Assembly (NCBI GenBank): GCA_902624635.1
Contig: CACNYD010000001.1
Location: forward strand, 178,766 to 242,765
DNA from: an uncultured Pelagibacteraceae bacterium
GTDB lineage: Bacteria > Pseudomonadota > Alphaproteobacteria > Pelagibacterales > Pelagibacteraceae
DNA: 64,000 nt
Direction: 5' to 3'
Shown here: positions 31,164-39,064 of the stretch, piece after piece
Position numbering within the stretch: position 1 is the first letter of the stretch
Layout: each line of letters begins with the position of its first letter
The notes under the pieces: generated by a model
The model's database searches: none
What the model was told of the DNA's origin: nothing
Seen by the model: the letters and a program-made list of their open reading frames with translations, nothing else
Program-made: the position numbers and the translations under genes

Positions 31164-31238
31164 GGGCCGTTAGCTCAATAGTAGAGTACTGCATTGACAT
31201 TGCAGGGGTAGTTGGAGCGTAACCAACACGGCCCACCA
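31164..31238 (+). tRNA. tRNA-Val (anticodon GAC) with atypical D- and T-loops
   Basis: A complete cloverleaf can be drawn. The acceptor stem pairs GGGCCGT with ACGGCCC, then discriminator A and an encoded CCA. The D-stem is GCTC/GAGT, the anticodon stem CTGCA/TGCAG with loop TTGACAT (anticodon GAC at 31196-31198), a 5-nt variable loop, and T-stem GTTGG/CCAAC. The T-loop reads AGCGTAA instead of the near-invariant TTCRANN, and the D-loop AATAGTA lacks the GG pair, so the normal D/T-loop contacts cannot form. All stems are well paired, so I favour a real but unusual tRNA over a pseudogene. It begins 3 nt after the rpoD stop and is probably processed from its mRNA. Confidence 0.8.
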
Positions 31239-31257
31239 ATTTAAAATCTATCTTTAT

Positions 31258-31284
31258 TTGAGAATTTTTAATAAATGATATAAT
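31258..31284 (+). promoter_or_regulatory. Probable promoter for the CAT-anticodon tRNA
   Basis: A perfect -10 box TATAAT lies at 31279-31284, 15 nt before the tRNA 5' end at 31300. A -35-like TTGAGA is at 31258-31263 with a 15-nt spacer; TTTGAG one base earlier gives 16 nt. The position fits initiation about 7-9 nt before the mature tRNA, so the second tRNA need not depend on rpoD transcription. Confidence 0.55.
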
Positions 31285-31299
31285 ACTTAGAATAATTAA

Positions 31300-31376
31300 G
31301 GGCCTGTAGCTCAGTTGGTTAGAGCAGTACACTCATAATGTATTGGTCCCAGGTTCGAGTCCTGGCGGGCCCACCA
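31300..31376 (+). tRNA. tRNA with CAT anticodon, probably tRNA-Ile2 (lysidine type)
   Basis: This is a standard cloverleaf of 77 nt with encoded CCA: acceptor GGGCCTG/CGGGCCC, D-stem GCTC/GAGC with GG in the loop, anticodon stem GTACA/TGTAT with loop CTCATAA (anticodon CAT at 31334-31336), and T-stem CCAGG/CCTGG with loop TTCGAGT. The paired 1-72 position (G-C) argues against initiator tRNA. The acceptor, D-arm and TTGGTC variable-loop region resemble bacterial tRNA-Ile2, whose C34 is converted to lysidine by TilS. Elongator tRNA-Met remains the alternative. It ends 8 nt from the convergent mlaC stop. Confidence 0.95.
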
Positions 31377-31384
31377 CAAAAATT

Positions 31385-31975
31385 TTAATTATTAGAAAAT
31401 TCTTTTAAAACTTTAAATAAAGCCTCAATATTGTTTTCATTGGAGCTCAAAACAGATGCAAATTCCTCTTTTTGAGTTCTTGCTAAACTCAGTCCTTCTA
31501 TTATTAAATCTCTTATTAAAGGGTTATTAGGATCTTTTGTATAAATCCTCCAATCAATATTTATTTCAGGCCTCTCTTTTGTTGCTTTTAGAACACTATT
31601 TACAATCGTGTAATTATCATTTAACTTTTCTTTGTTAGTAACGTCAATTTCAGGATTAGTGTATTCTGCCAATCTACTAGAGAAACTTTTTAAAAAGTAT
31701 TCTTCAAATAAATTTAAATATATGTTTTTTTCCTCTTCACTTAGATTTTTTCTTTTTGCACCTAGCGTATAAAAACCAATACCTTTAATATCTACTGTTT
31801 CCTTAGCAATTAATTTCAATTTTTCAATTTTTTCATTTTTAGAAATATTTTCACCCAGTAATTTTGAAGCTCTGTTAACTGTAGACTGAACAAATATATC
31901 TGGCTCAATAGAAAATGAAGTTGATGAAATTGAAAAAAAAATTATTATAAATATCAATAATTTTTTTTTTATCAT
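31385..31975 (-). CDS. mlaC: Phospholipid-binding periplasmic protein MlaC (Ttg2D family)
   Basis: This 196-residue protein has a signal peptide (about residues 1-22, basic start and hydrophobic core ending TSFS). The mature domain carries the MlaC pattern, with DIKGIGFYTLGAKRKNLSEEEKNIYLNLFEEYFLKSF in pieces and the late segment DWRIYTKDPNNPLIRDLIIEGLSLARTQKEEF in pieces. MlaC shuttles phospholipids between the outer-membrane MlaA complex and the inner-membrane MlaFEDB transporter. It lies 12 nt downstream of mlaA. The ABC-transporter genes are not in this window. Confidence 0.9.
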   Translation of the reverse strand: MIKKKLLIFIIIFFSISSTSFSIEPDIFVQSTVNRASKLLGENISKNEKIEKLKLIAKETVDIKGIGFYTLGAKRKNLSEEEKNIYLNLFEEYFLKSFSSRLAEYTNPEIDVTNKEKLNDNYTIVNSVLKATKERPEINIDWRIYTKDPNNPLIRDLIIEGLSLARTQKEEFASVLSSNENNIEALFKVLKEFSNN

Positions 31976-31987
31976 GTTTTAGCAAAA

Positions 31988-32776
31988 TTATTGAGTTTCT
32001 ATCTCTTCCCAATCACTATCATCTTGAGTTTCAATAATTTTCTTATTATTCAAGATTTTTTGTTGTCTATCTTGTAGATAAAGACTCTTTACCGAAGCAT
32101 AAAAGTCCAGTGAATTCTTCTCTAGGTTTTCAATAGAGTCAAAATTTTTTGCTCTAAAATCTACTCCAGCAGTTACCCTCGATATATAATAGTCACTATC
32201 TCTAAAATAATTAGTATCATTTCGCACAGTTACATTGTACCAAGCATCTCCACCAACAAAATTAGTTAAAGAGGCAAAGGTATCTCTAGCAGTTGTAGGG
32301 CCTAAAACAGGTAACACTAAATAGCAACCAGGCCCAACACCAAGAGAGGCTAAACTTTGTCCATAATCCTCTTTTACATATTCACTGAACCCAAGATATG
32401 TAGCAACATCAATTAAGCCCAGAACACCAATGGTGGTGTTAATTAAAAATCTTCCTGTATTTACACCAGCCATAGCAAAATCGCCCTGAAGAATATTGTT
32501 AGGTATAGTTACAACGTTTGATAAATTATTTAATGAATTACTTACTCCAGATTTAACTGGAGAGGGCAAGACTCTGTAAACACTTGAAACTGGTTTAAAA
32601 ATTACCTTATCTAAACCTTGATTAAGAGCAAAAGAAGCTTTGTTAAAAGTTTCAGAGCAATCTCTGATTTCAGACGGTTCATTTTTTTTTAGTACAAGTT
32701 CACCGTCTGAACCCGCGTGAACATTCACGATTAACGTAAAAGTTGTAATTATAATTACTACAATTTTCTTCATCAT
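31988..32776 (-). CDS. mlaA: MlaA/VacJ family outer-membrane lipid-asymmetry protein
   Basis: This 262-residue protein removes mislocalised phospholipid from the outer leaflet of the outer membrane, by family. It shows an N-terminal signal sequence (about 1-21, ending NVHA), then the MlaA core: ETFNKASFALNQGLDKVIFKP in pieces, NNLSNVVTIPNNILQGDF, RFLINTTIGVLGLIDVA, and YLVLPVLGPTTARD. No lipobox cysteine follows the signal peptide, unlike E. coli MlaA, which is a lipoprotein. The only nearby Cys is in IRDCSETFNK within the conserved domain. It is operonic with mlaC. Confidence 0.9.
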   Translation of the reverse strand: MMKKIVVIIITTFTLIVNVHAGSDGELVLKKNEPSEIRDCSETFNKASFALNQGLDKVIFKPVSSVYRVLPSPVKSGVSNSLNNLSNVVTIPNNILQGDFAMAGVNTGRFLINTTIGVLGLIDVATYLGFSEYVKEDYGQSLASLGVGPGCYLVLPVLGPTTARDTFASLTNFVGGDAWYNVTVRNDTNYFRDSDYYISRVTAGVDFRAKNFDSIENLEKNSLDFYASVKSLYLQDRQQKILNNKKIIETQDDSDWEEIETQ

Positions 32777-32841
32777 TTACTATTCTGTATAATACAATGT
32801 TATATAAAATAAAATAAGAATAAATCATTTTTATAGCTTAA

Positions 32842-33564
32842 ATGTGGCCTAAAATATCACTAAATTATTCACCAAACTTTAAAACAATTAAAAGATCTCA
32901 AAAAGATATCAAATTTATAATTATTCACTACACAGGCATGAACAAAGAATTATCAGCTATTAATAGACTTTGTAACTTCAAATCAAAAGTTAGTGCACAT
33001 TTCTTTATAAAAAAAAATGGCTTAGTGTTAAATCTTGTTCCTCCACTCTATGAAGCTTGGCATGCGGGAAAGTCTAGTTGGAAAAATTTTAAATCTCTTA
33101 ATAAGTATTCTATAGGTATTGAAATTCAAAATTCTGGTCATGATAATAGATATGAAAATTTTTCTAAAAAACAAATTATTTCAATAAAAAAATTATTAAT
33201 GTTTTTGATAAAAAAATACAATGTAAGTCCAAAAAATGTTTTGGGTCATTCTGATATTTCTCCAGATCGTAAAAAAGACCCTGGAGAAAAGTTTCCTTGG
33301 AAAAAGTTGGCTAAATCTAGATTATCTCAATGGCATAATTTAGACGAACAAAAACTCAGAAAAAAAAGATTGATTAAATTAAATTTTGATGAAGAAAGTA
33401 GATTTTTGACCAATTTAAAAAAAATTGGATATCCTAAAATATCTCATAAATTTTCAAATTTAAAAAAAAGAATAATAATTAGAGCTTTTCAAAGGCATTT
33501 TAGACAAGAGTTGATTAACGGAATTTCCGATCAAGAATGCTTAATAATAAGTAAGAATCTATAA
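32842..33564 (+). CDS. N-acetylmuramoyl-L-alanine amidase, AmpD/AmiD type
   Basis: This zinc amidase cleaves the bond between MurNAc and the peptide stem. The Amidase_2 domain shows the metal ligands in FIIIHYTGM and in VLGHSDISPDRKKDPGEKFPW, plus the HFFIKKNG and GIEIQNSG segments. The C-terminal segment (RAFQRHFRQELINGISDQECL, about residues 213-233) resembles the peptidoglycan-binding domain of AmiD. No signal peptide or lipobox is visible at the predicted start (MWPKISLNYSPNFK), so location is uncertain: cytoplasmic muropeptide recycling, or export by an unrecognised route. At 240 residues the length fits AmiD. The gene directly precedes rnpB. Confidence 0.88.
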   Translation: MWPKISLNYSPNFKTIKRSQKDIKFIIIHYTGMNKELSAINRLCNFKSKVSAHFFIKKNGLVLNLVPPLYEAWHAGKSSWKNFKSLNKYSIGIEIQNSGHDNRYENFSKKQIISIKKLLMFLIKKYNVSPKNVLGHSDISPDRKKDPGEKFPWKKLAKSRLSQWHNLDEQKLRKKRLIKLNFDEESRFLTNLKKIGYPKISHKFSNLKKRIIIRAFQRHFRQELINGISDQECLIISKNL

Positions 33565-33581
33565 AAATTTGTTAATTATTG

Positions 33582-33609
33582 TTGAAAAAAAATAATTAAA
33601 TTATAGATT
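33582..33609 (+). promoter_or_regulatory. Probable rnpB promoter
   Basis: TTGAAA (33582-33587) and TAGATT (33604-33609) are separated by 16 nt. The -10 ends about 6 nt before the predicted RNase P RNA 5' end at 33615, the expected spacing for a stable RNA. Confidence 0.5.
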
Positions 33610-33614
33610 ATACA

Positions 33615-33969
33615 TGCCAGATAAATGACTTATCGCTTTGAGAAATTAAAGAGGAAAGTCCGGGCTCCGCAAGGATACAGTGCCAGGTAATTCCTGGCGG
33701 GGGTAACCCTAGGGATAGTGCCACAGAAAATAAACCGCCATAACATGGCAAGGGTGAAAAGGTGTGGTAAGAGCACACCGGTTCTATTGGTAACAATGAA
33801 CGCTGGAAAACCCCACTGGGAGCAAGACTAAGTAGAGATGACATTGTTTATCAACTAAAAGCCATCCTTGGCTAGTCATCAGGGTTAGTCGCTTGAGTTT
33901 GAAAGTGATTTCAAACCTAGAGAAATGATATGTTTAAATGACAGAACCCGGCTTATAGTTTATCTGGCA
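33615..33969 (+). ncRNA. rnpB: RNase P RNA, type A
   Basis: This is the catalytic RNA that trims 5' leaders from pre-tRNAs. The universal blocks are present: GAGGAAAGTCCGGGCTCC near the start, ATAGTGCCACAGAAA, the GAGCAAG-type segment in GGGAGCAAGACTAAG, and the 3' block ACAGAACCCGGCTTAT. The P1 helix is exact: TGCCAGATAAA at 33615-33625 pairs with TTTATCTGGCA at 33959-33969, which sets the ends and gives about 355 nt. It is the least AT-rich stretch in the neighbourhood, as expected for a structured RNA. It has its own upstream promoter-like sequence and no clear rho-independent terminator. Confidence 0.95.
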
Positions 33970-34041
33970 AAATTTTCCTTTTTCAACACTTTATATATAT
34001 AAATTTTTTAAATTACTGATTTAAACTATAAATTGTATGTA

Positions 34042-34070
34042 TTGACACTTTATGTAAAAACCCATATGAT
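34042..34070 (+). promoter_or_regulatory. Near-consensus sigma70 promoter of the mraZ-ftsZ division cluster
   Basis: TTGACA (34042-34047) and TATGAT (34065-34070) are separated by exactly 17 nt. This is the best promoter match I found in the window. Transcription would begin near 34077, about 37 nt before the mraZ ATG. The -10 box lies inside the MraZ-type repeats, so occupancy by MraZ would block RNA polymerase. Confidence 0.75.
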
Positions 34071-34085
34071 CCCATAAATTCCCAA
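34061..34085 (-). promoter_or_regulatory. Predicted MraZ operator, three direct repeats
   Basis: Three CCCA(T/A) units start at 34061, 34071 and 34081, exactly 10 nt apart. On the minus strand they read TGGGN-type repeats with 5-nt spacers, the site type described for MraZ upstream of mraZ in other bacteria. They overlap the -10 box and the start of transcription, which fits autorepression of the division cluster. Confidence 0.7.
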
Positions 34086-34113
34086 ATAAAAGGGATATAA
34101 GGATTTATGGTTT

Positions 34114-34557
34114 ATGTTTTTATCAACCTACGAAAACAAAATAGACAAAAAAGGAAGGGTGTCAGTGCCGGCAAACTTTAGATCTTATTTATCTAATTTA
34201 GGTTACAATGGAGTGATTTGTTATCCATCATTTAATAATCAATCAATAGAGGCATGGCCTCAAGACAGAGTTGAAAAAATCTCTAATTCAATTGATACTT
34301 TAAATCCATTTGAGGAAAAAAGAGATTTTTTTGCTACTTCAATATTATCAGAAAGTATAAATTTACAATTTGATAGTGAAGGAAGAATTTCTCTTACACC
34401 AAAATTATTAAAACACGCGAAAATCAAAAATAGCATGTTGTTTGTTGGTCAAGGCAAAACTTTTCAGATATGGGAACCAACAATTTTTGAAAAATTTAAG
34501 GTCACTGCAAGAAAAAAAGCAAATTTAAATCGTGCCGGTCTTAAATGGGAGCATTAA
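34114..34557 (+). CDS. mraZ: Transcriptional regulator/division protein MraZ
   Basis: MraZ is a double-AbrB-like DNA-binding protein that controls the division and cell wall cluster. At 147 residues it has two copies of the characteristic loop: STYENKIDKKGRVSVPANFR at the N terminus and LQFDSEGRISLTPKLLKHA near residues 89-107, followed by FVGQGKTFQIWEP. The ATG at 34114 follows an AAGGA ribosome site at about 11 nt. Predicted MraZ boxes overlap its promoter. It is followed 26 nt later by ftsZ and not by rsmH, the usual partner. Confidence 0.95.
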   Translation: MFLSTYENKIDKKGRVSVPANFRSYLSNLGYNGVICYPSFNNQSIEAWPQDRVEKISNSIDTLNPFEEKRDFFATSILSESINLQFDSEGRISLTPKLLKHAKIKNSMLFVGQGKTFQIWEPTIFEKFKVTARKKANLNRAGLKWEH

Positions 34558-34583
34558 TAAAATAAAAAACGGGGGATATCAAA

Positions 34584-36050
34584 ATGACAATTAATTTTAA
34601 AACGCCAGAGATAAAAGAGTTACAACCTAGACTTTTAGTAATGGGAGTTGGTGGTGCAGGGGGAAATGCAATTAATGAAATGATTGAAAACGGAATGCAG
34701 GGAGTAGAATTTATTGCTGTCAACACTGATGCACAAGATTTAAAACATAGTAAAGCAAAATCAAAAATTCAAATTGGCTTAAATTTAACCAAGGGTTTAG
34801 GTGCAGGTGCAAAAATCGATATTGGTCAAGCAGCAGCAGATGAGTCTCTAAACGACATAGTAAATGTTTTACAAGGTGCAAACATGGTTTTCATAGCTGC
34901 TGGTATGGGTGGTGGAACAGGGACTGGTGCAGCACACGTAATAGCAAGAGCTGCAAAAGAATTAAATATTTTAACAGTTGGTGTTGTTACACTACCATTT
35001 TTATATGAAGGCCCATCAAGAATGAGAAGAGCTCAAACCGGTCTTGAGGAATTAAGAAAACATGTAGATACTATTATTGTAATTCCCAATCAAAATTTAT
35101 TTAAAATAGCAAATGAGCAAACTACATTTGAGGAGTCTTTTAATCTATCAAATAACGTTTTAATGCATGGCGTTCAAAGTGTAACAGATCTTATGGTAAG
35201 ACCTGGAATCATTAATTTAGATTTTGCTGATGTTGAAACAGTTATGGCATCTATGGGTAAAGCTATGATGGGTACAGGAGAAGCAGAAGGTGAGGGTAGA
35301 TCTATGAAAGCTACAGAAATGGCAATTAGTAACCCTTTAATTGATGATTATACCCTCAAAGGTGCGAAAGGTTTGCTTGTTAATATTACAGGCGGTAAAG
35401 ATCTTAAGTTATTTGAAGTTGATGAGGTGGTTAATAAGATAAGATCTGAAGTTGAGGCCGATGCAGAGGTCATTATAGGAGCAATAACTGATCCATCTCT
35501 TGAGGGTAAAATAAGAGTATCAATTGTTGCAACAGCTTTAGATGGACAACAACCTGAAACAAAATCAGTTATCAATATGGTACATAGGATTCAGAATAGA
35601 AATCCTGGATACTCTGATTTTTCAAATTTAGGATCTAATACTTCTTTTAATTTTTCAACTAGCGCACCAATCTCAAGCGGTGCTAATGCACTAAAATTAG
35701 AGAATGAAATAACAACTGAAGATGCTAGTGAAACTGTCATTAATGATAATATTAATCAAATTAATGATCAATATCATGAGGAATTATTAAAAAATCAGCA
35801 AGCTGAAAGCTTGGTTGAAAACACCAACGAGGATGATGAAAGTTCTTTTACTCAAGAGGCTATTGGTGATTCAGCTCAAGATGATGAAGCAAAGAATGAC
35901 TTAAAAGAGTTTGGAGTTGATAGTGATGCGCCAGACTTGTTTAGTTCTGAAAACGAAAAGTCTTCTTCTGAAAATTTATTATCCCAAGAAAATGAGGATC
36001 CAGAGGACGATTTAGAGATACCAGCATTTTTAAGAAGACAAAAAAATTAA
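34584..36050 (+). CDS. ftsZ: Cell division protein FtsZ
   Basis: FtsZ is the tubulin-like GTPase that forms the division ring. At 488 residues it has the GTP signature GGGTGTG at residues 109-115, the upstream [10 protein letters not shown] loop, NTDAQDL, and a T7-loop-like segment around [12 protein letters not shown] long acidic linker (about residues 340-470) leads to the conserved C-terminal peptide IPAFLRRQ at 479-486, which normally docks onto FtsA and other partners. A purine-rich stretch ending GGGGGA lies about 7 nt before the ATG. Its position between mraZ and rsmH is unusual, because in most alphaproteobacteria it follows ftsA. Confidence 0.98.
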   Translation: MTINFKTPEIKELQPRLLVMGVGGAGGNAINEMIENGMQGVEFIAVNTDAQDLKHSKAKSKIQIGLNLTKGLGAGAKIDIGQAAADESLNDIVNVLQGANMVFIAAGMGGGTGTGAAHVIARAAKELNILTVGVVTLPFLYEGPSRMRRAQTGLEELRKHVDTIIVIPNQNLFKIANEQTTFEESFNLSNNVLMHGVQSVTDLMVRPGIINLDFADVETVMASMGKAMMGTGEAEGEGRSMKATEMAISNPLIDDYTLKGAKGLLVNITGGKDLKLFEVDEVVNKIRSEVEADAEVIIGAITDPSLEGKIRVSIVATALDGQQPETKSVINMVHRIQNRNPGYSDFSNLGSNTSFNFSTSAPISSGANALKLENEITTEDASETVINDNINQINDQYHEELLKNQQAESLVENTNEDDESSFTQEAIGDSAQDDEAKNDLKEFGVDSDAPDLFSSENEKSSSENLLSQENEDPEDDLEIPAFLRRQKN

Positions 36051-36068
36051 TGCTCTTCGTAAAAATAA

Positions 36069-37079
36069 ATGGAAGCCACCATAGTACAGGATAAAACAAA
36101 ACATTATCCAGTACTGCTAAAAGAAATTATTAGCATTATTACCCCTCAATATGGTGGCACATTTATTGACTGTACTTTTGGTCAAGGCGGGTACACTCGA
36201 GAAATTCTTAAGAATAAAGACAACAAAGTAATTGGATTTGATAGAGACTCTGAAAGTTTAAAAATTGCAAAAGGAATTGAAAAAGAATTTACAGATCGAT
36301 TTATTTTTAAGAATTTAAATTTTAGTAAATTAGGAAATTTAAAACTCAGAAATGAAAATATCAGAGGTGTGTTATTTGATTTAGGTTATTCATTTACACA
36401 AATTAAAGATCCAAAAAAAGGATTATCCTTTAATTCTAGCGGATCATTAGATATGAGAATGGGTTTAAATGAATTTTCAGCTAAAGAAGTAATAAATAAA
36501 TTAGATGGAAAAAGCCTTATTAAAATTTTCAAATCTTTTGGTGATGAAAGAGACGCAAAACTAATCGTTAAGAATATTCTTAAAGACAGATTGGTAAAAG
36601 AAATAGATACCCCTCATTTAGTAAAAATTATTGAAAAATCAAAAAAAGGAAATAATAGAAAAATTCACCCTGCAACTAAAGTTTTTCAGGCATTAAGAAT
36701 TTTTGTTAACAAAGAAATAAGTGAATTAATTCATGGAATGATCTATGCAGCTAAAGTTTTAAAAAAAGATGGTCTTTTGGTTATTGTAACTTTTCATTCT
36801 TTAGAAGATAAAATTGTAAAGTATTTTTTTAGAAGTCTCTCAGAACACAAAAGTGTATCTAGATACCAACCTGAGGAAATACAAGAGGAAATCTTATTTA
36901 AATTACATCAAAAAAAGCCAATAGTGCCATCAAATCAAGAATTAAAAGAAAACCCTCCTTCTAGGTCTGCAAAATTAAGATGTTTAATTAAACAAGAAAA
37001 TTTTTACGATTTTAAAACTGATATTTTAGAGAAATTTAAAGATTTAATAGAAATTGAAAATTTTGGACTTAATTTATGA
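36069..37079 (+). CDS. rsmH: 16S rRNA (cytosine1402-N4)-methyltransferase
   Basis: This enzyme (MraW) methylates C1402 in the ribosomal decoding centre. At 336 residues it has the N-terminal [10 protein letters not shown], the SAM-binding [57 protein letters not shown] and the C-terminal [12 protein letters not shown]. It keeps its usual place before ftsL and ftsI. The stop overlaps the ftsL ATG by 4 nt. Confidence 0.97.
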   Translation: MEATIVQDKTKHYPVLLKEIISIITPQYGGTFIDCTFGQGGYTREILKNKDNKVIGFDRDSESLKIAKGIEKEFTDRFIFKNLNFSKLGNLKLRNENIRGVLFDLGYSFTQIKDPKKGLSFNSSGSLDMRMGLNEFSAKEVINKLDGKSLIKIFKSFGDERDAKLIVKNILKDRLVKEIDTPHLVKIIEKSKKGNNRKIHPATKVFQALRIFVNKEISELIHGMIYAAKVLKKDGLLVIVTFHSLEDKIVKYFFRSLSEHKSVSRYQPEEIQEEILFKLHQKKPIVPSNQELKENPPSRSAKLRCLIKQENFYDFKTDILEKFKDLIEIENFGLNL

Positions 37080-37387
37080 AAAAAATTCTAACTATTAGTT
37101 TAATTTTTTCACTTATCGTAATTACCTCTTTTATAAAAAATTCTACGAAGAAAATTGATGAGGAATTGTTTAGTTTAAAAGAGAATATATCAGATTTAAA
37201 TTTAGAATTAGATAATGTGAAACTTGAATTCGATTATTTAAGCTCCTCAGAAAAACTGATTAGTTATCAAAATCTTTATTTTGAAAATAAGTTGACTCAA
37301 AAGAGTATAAATGAAATTGAAATTATTGACCTCACACGAGAAAAAATTCTTACAAACGATGTTAAAATTATGAATAGCGAAAAATAA
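37076..37387 (+). CDS. ftsL: FtsL-like cell division protein
   Basis: This 103-residue bitopic protein has one N-terminal membrane segment (about residues 4-19) followed by a helical, heptad-like region ([21 protein letters not shown] in pieces) of FtsL type. FtsL joins FtsB and FtsQ and activates septal synthesis by FtsW-FtsI. The sequence itself is poorly conserved. The call rests on size, topology and the rsmH-ftsL-ftsI order, with 4-nt overlap upstream and a 4-nt gap downstream. Confidence 0.78.
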   Translation: MKKILTISLIFSLIVITSFIKNSTKKIDEELFSLKENISDLNLELDNVKLEFDYLSSSEKLISYQNLYFENKLTQKSINEIEIIDLTREKILTNDVKIMNSEK

Positions 37388-37391
37388 TGAT

Positions 37392-39062
37392 ATGAAGTTT
37401 ATTCTCCAAGAAAACAAAGAGGAATTTGAACTTAAAAGTGACAAAAAAAATTTTGATATTAGATTTAATAGAATTGCATTTATTTTTTTTATTTTTTTCC
37501 TTATTTCTATAATTTATTGTATTCATCTTACTCATCTTGGTTCTAGAGATTTGAATTCCAATATTTCAAAGAATTATGGCTCTTTTAATAAAATTCAAAG
37601 AGCAAATATTTTAGACCGAAACAATCATTTTTTAGCAAAAACTGTTAATTCTATTGATATTGGAATAAATCCGGTTGAAGCGATAGATAAAAAAAAATTG
37701 CTACTTAATCTAAAATATATTTTTCCTGATAAAGATTTTAAATTAATTAATTCAAAACTTTCTAAAGATAAATTTTTTTGGTTTGAAAAAAAAATTTCAG
37801 AGGAGAACTATGAGAAAATTATGATGTTGGGTGATAAATCAATAAAACCACATGAAAATCTTATAAGAGTTTATCCACAAAAAAATTTATTTAGTCATAT
37901 AATAGGACAAATAGATGATGATAACTTGGGGATTTCTGGGTTAGAGAAATCATTAGATCTAGATTTAAAAAAAAATGATAAATCTATTCAACTTACTGTC
38001 GATAAAGATATTCAGTTCCTGATAAGAGAAGAGTTAATAAAGTTTAATAAAATATTTAAAACTAAAGGTAGTGCCTCAATTTTAATGGATATTAATAATG
38101 GTGAGATATTATCGATTATTTCGCTGCCTGATTTTGACCCTAATCAAAGAGAAAATATTACAGATGTGAATTATATTAATAGAGCAACAAAAGGTGTTTA
38201 TGAATTAGGTTCTGTTTTTAAAACTTTTACCTTGGCAGCAGCCTTAAATGAAAAGATAATAGAGCCTAATACTGAATTTAAAAATTTAGAAAAAAATATT
38301 ACTTGTGGAAAAAATAAAATAAGTGAATATGACAAAAAAATTCCCTCCAACTTAACTGCCGAAGAAATATTAATCCGCTCAGGCAATATAGGTTCGGTAA
38401 GAATCGGCCAAGCAATTGGGATTGAAAAATATAAAAAATTTTTAAATGATCTTAACTTAATTAACTCAATACAATTTGACATAGAGGAAATGGGTAAACC
38501 AATACCCTTTAATTGGGGAAAGTGTAAGCTTGCAACAACTTCATATGGACATGGAATAACTACTACAATTTTACAATTAACTAGCGCTTACTCTACTATT
38601 GCTAACGGTGGTTTTAGGATCAATCCAACTCTTATAAAAAAAGAAAAATATGTTAAAGGAGAAAGAATTTTAGAGGAAAATGTTTCATCAAATCTTGTTT
38701 CAATATTAAGAAAAATTGTAACTACAAAAGAAGGTACAGCAACTCTAGCTAATGTAGAAGGTTATGAGGTTGCAGGGAAAACTGGTACCGCAGAAAAAAT
38801 TTTAGAGGGTGGATATTCCCGAAAAAAAATTAATACTTTTGCTTCAGTATTTCCAGCCTCAAATCCCAAGTATAGCTTAGTTGTGATGTTGGATGAGCCT
38901 AAAACAAATAGTGAGTACGTTTATAATTATAGAGATGGATCAGGAATAAAATACAAAGGAACTCCTTTTAATACTGCGGGTTGGACTTCAGTTGAAGTTG
39001 TTGGTCAAATTATAGAAAAGATTGGGCCTATTTTAGCCACAAAATACGCGCAAATTAATTAA
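37392..39062 (+). CDS. ftsI: Penicillin-binding protein FtsI (septal transpeptidase)
   Basis: FtsI cross-links peptidoglycan at the septum. The 556-residue class B PBP has one N-terminal membrane helix (about residues 28-46), a pedestal domain, and the transpeptidase motifs S274-V-F-K277, S330-G-N332 and K463-T-G-T. GSVFKTFT and EVAGKTGTAEKI are typical of PBP3. It lies between ftsL and the murE-murF fusion in the dcw cluster. Confidence 0.96.
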   Translation: MKFILQENKEEFELKSDKKNFDIRFNRIAFIFFIFFLISIIYCIHLTHLGSRDLNSNISKNYGSFNKIQRANILDRNNHFLAKTVNSIDIGINPVEAIDKKKLLLNLKYIFPDKDFKLINSKLSKDKFFWFEKKISEENYEKIMMLGDKSIKPHENLIRVYPQKNLFSHIIGQIDDDNLGISGLEKSLDLDLKKNDKSIQLTVDKDIQFLIREELIKFNKIFKTKGSASILMDINNGEILSIISLPDFDPNQRENITDVNYINRATKGVYELGSVFKTFTLAAALNEKIIEPNTEFKNLEKNITCGKNKISEYDKKIPSNLTAEEILIRSGNIGSVRIGQAIGIEKYKKFLNDLNLINSIQFDIEEMGKPIPFNWGKCKLATTSYGHGITTTILQLTSAYSTIANGGFRINPTLIKKEKYVKGERILEENVSSNLVSILRKIVTTKEGTATLANVEGYEVAGKTGTAEKILEGGYSRKKINTFASVFPASNPKYSLVVMLDEPKTNSEYVYNYRDGSGIKYKGTPFNTAGWTSVEVVGQIIEKIGPILATKYAQIN

Positions 39063-39064
39063 CA

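Noticed and set aside
31111-31332. Minus-strand 73-codon open frame
   Set aside because: It is antisense to the rpoD end and both tRNAs, with no ribosome site or known domain.
33608-33844. Minus-strand 78-codon open frame
   Set aside because: It lies inside the RNase P RNA, whose conserved blocks and exact P1 helix explain the sequence.
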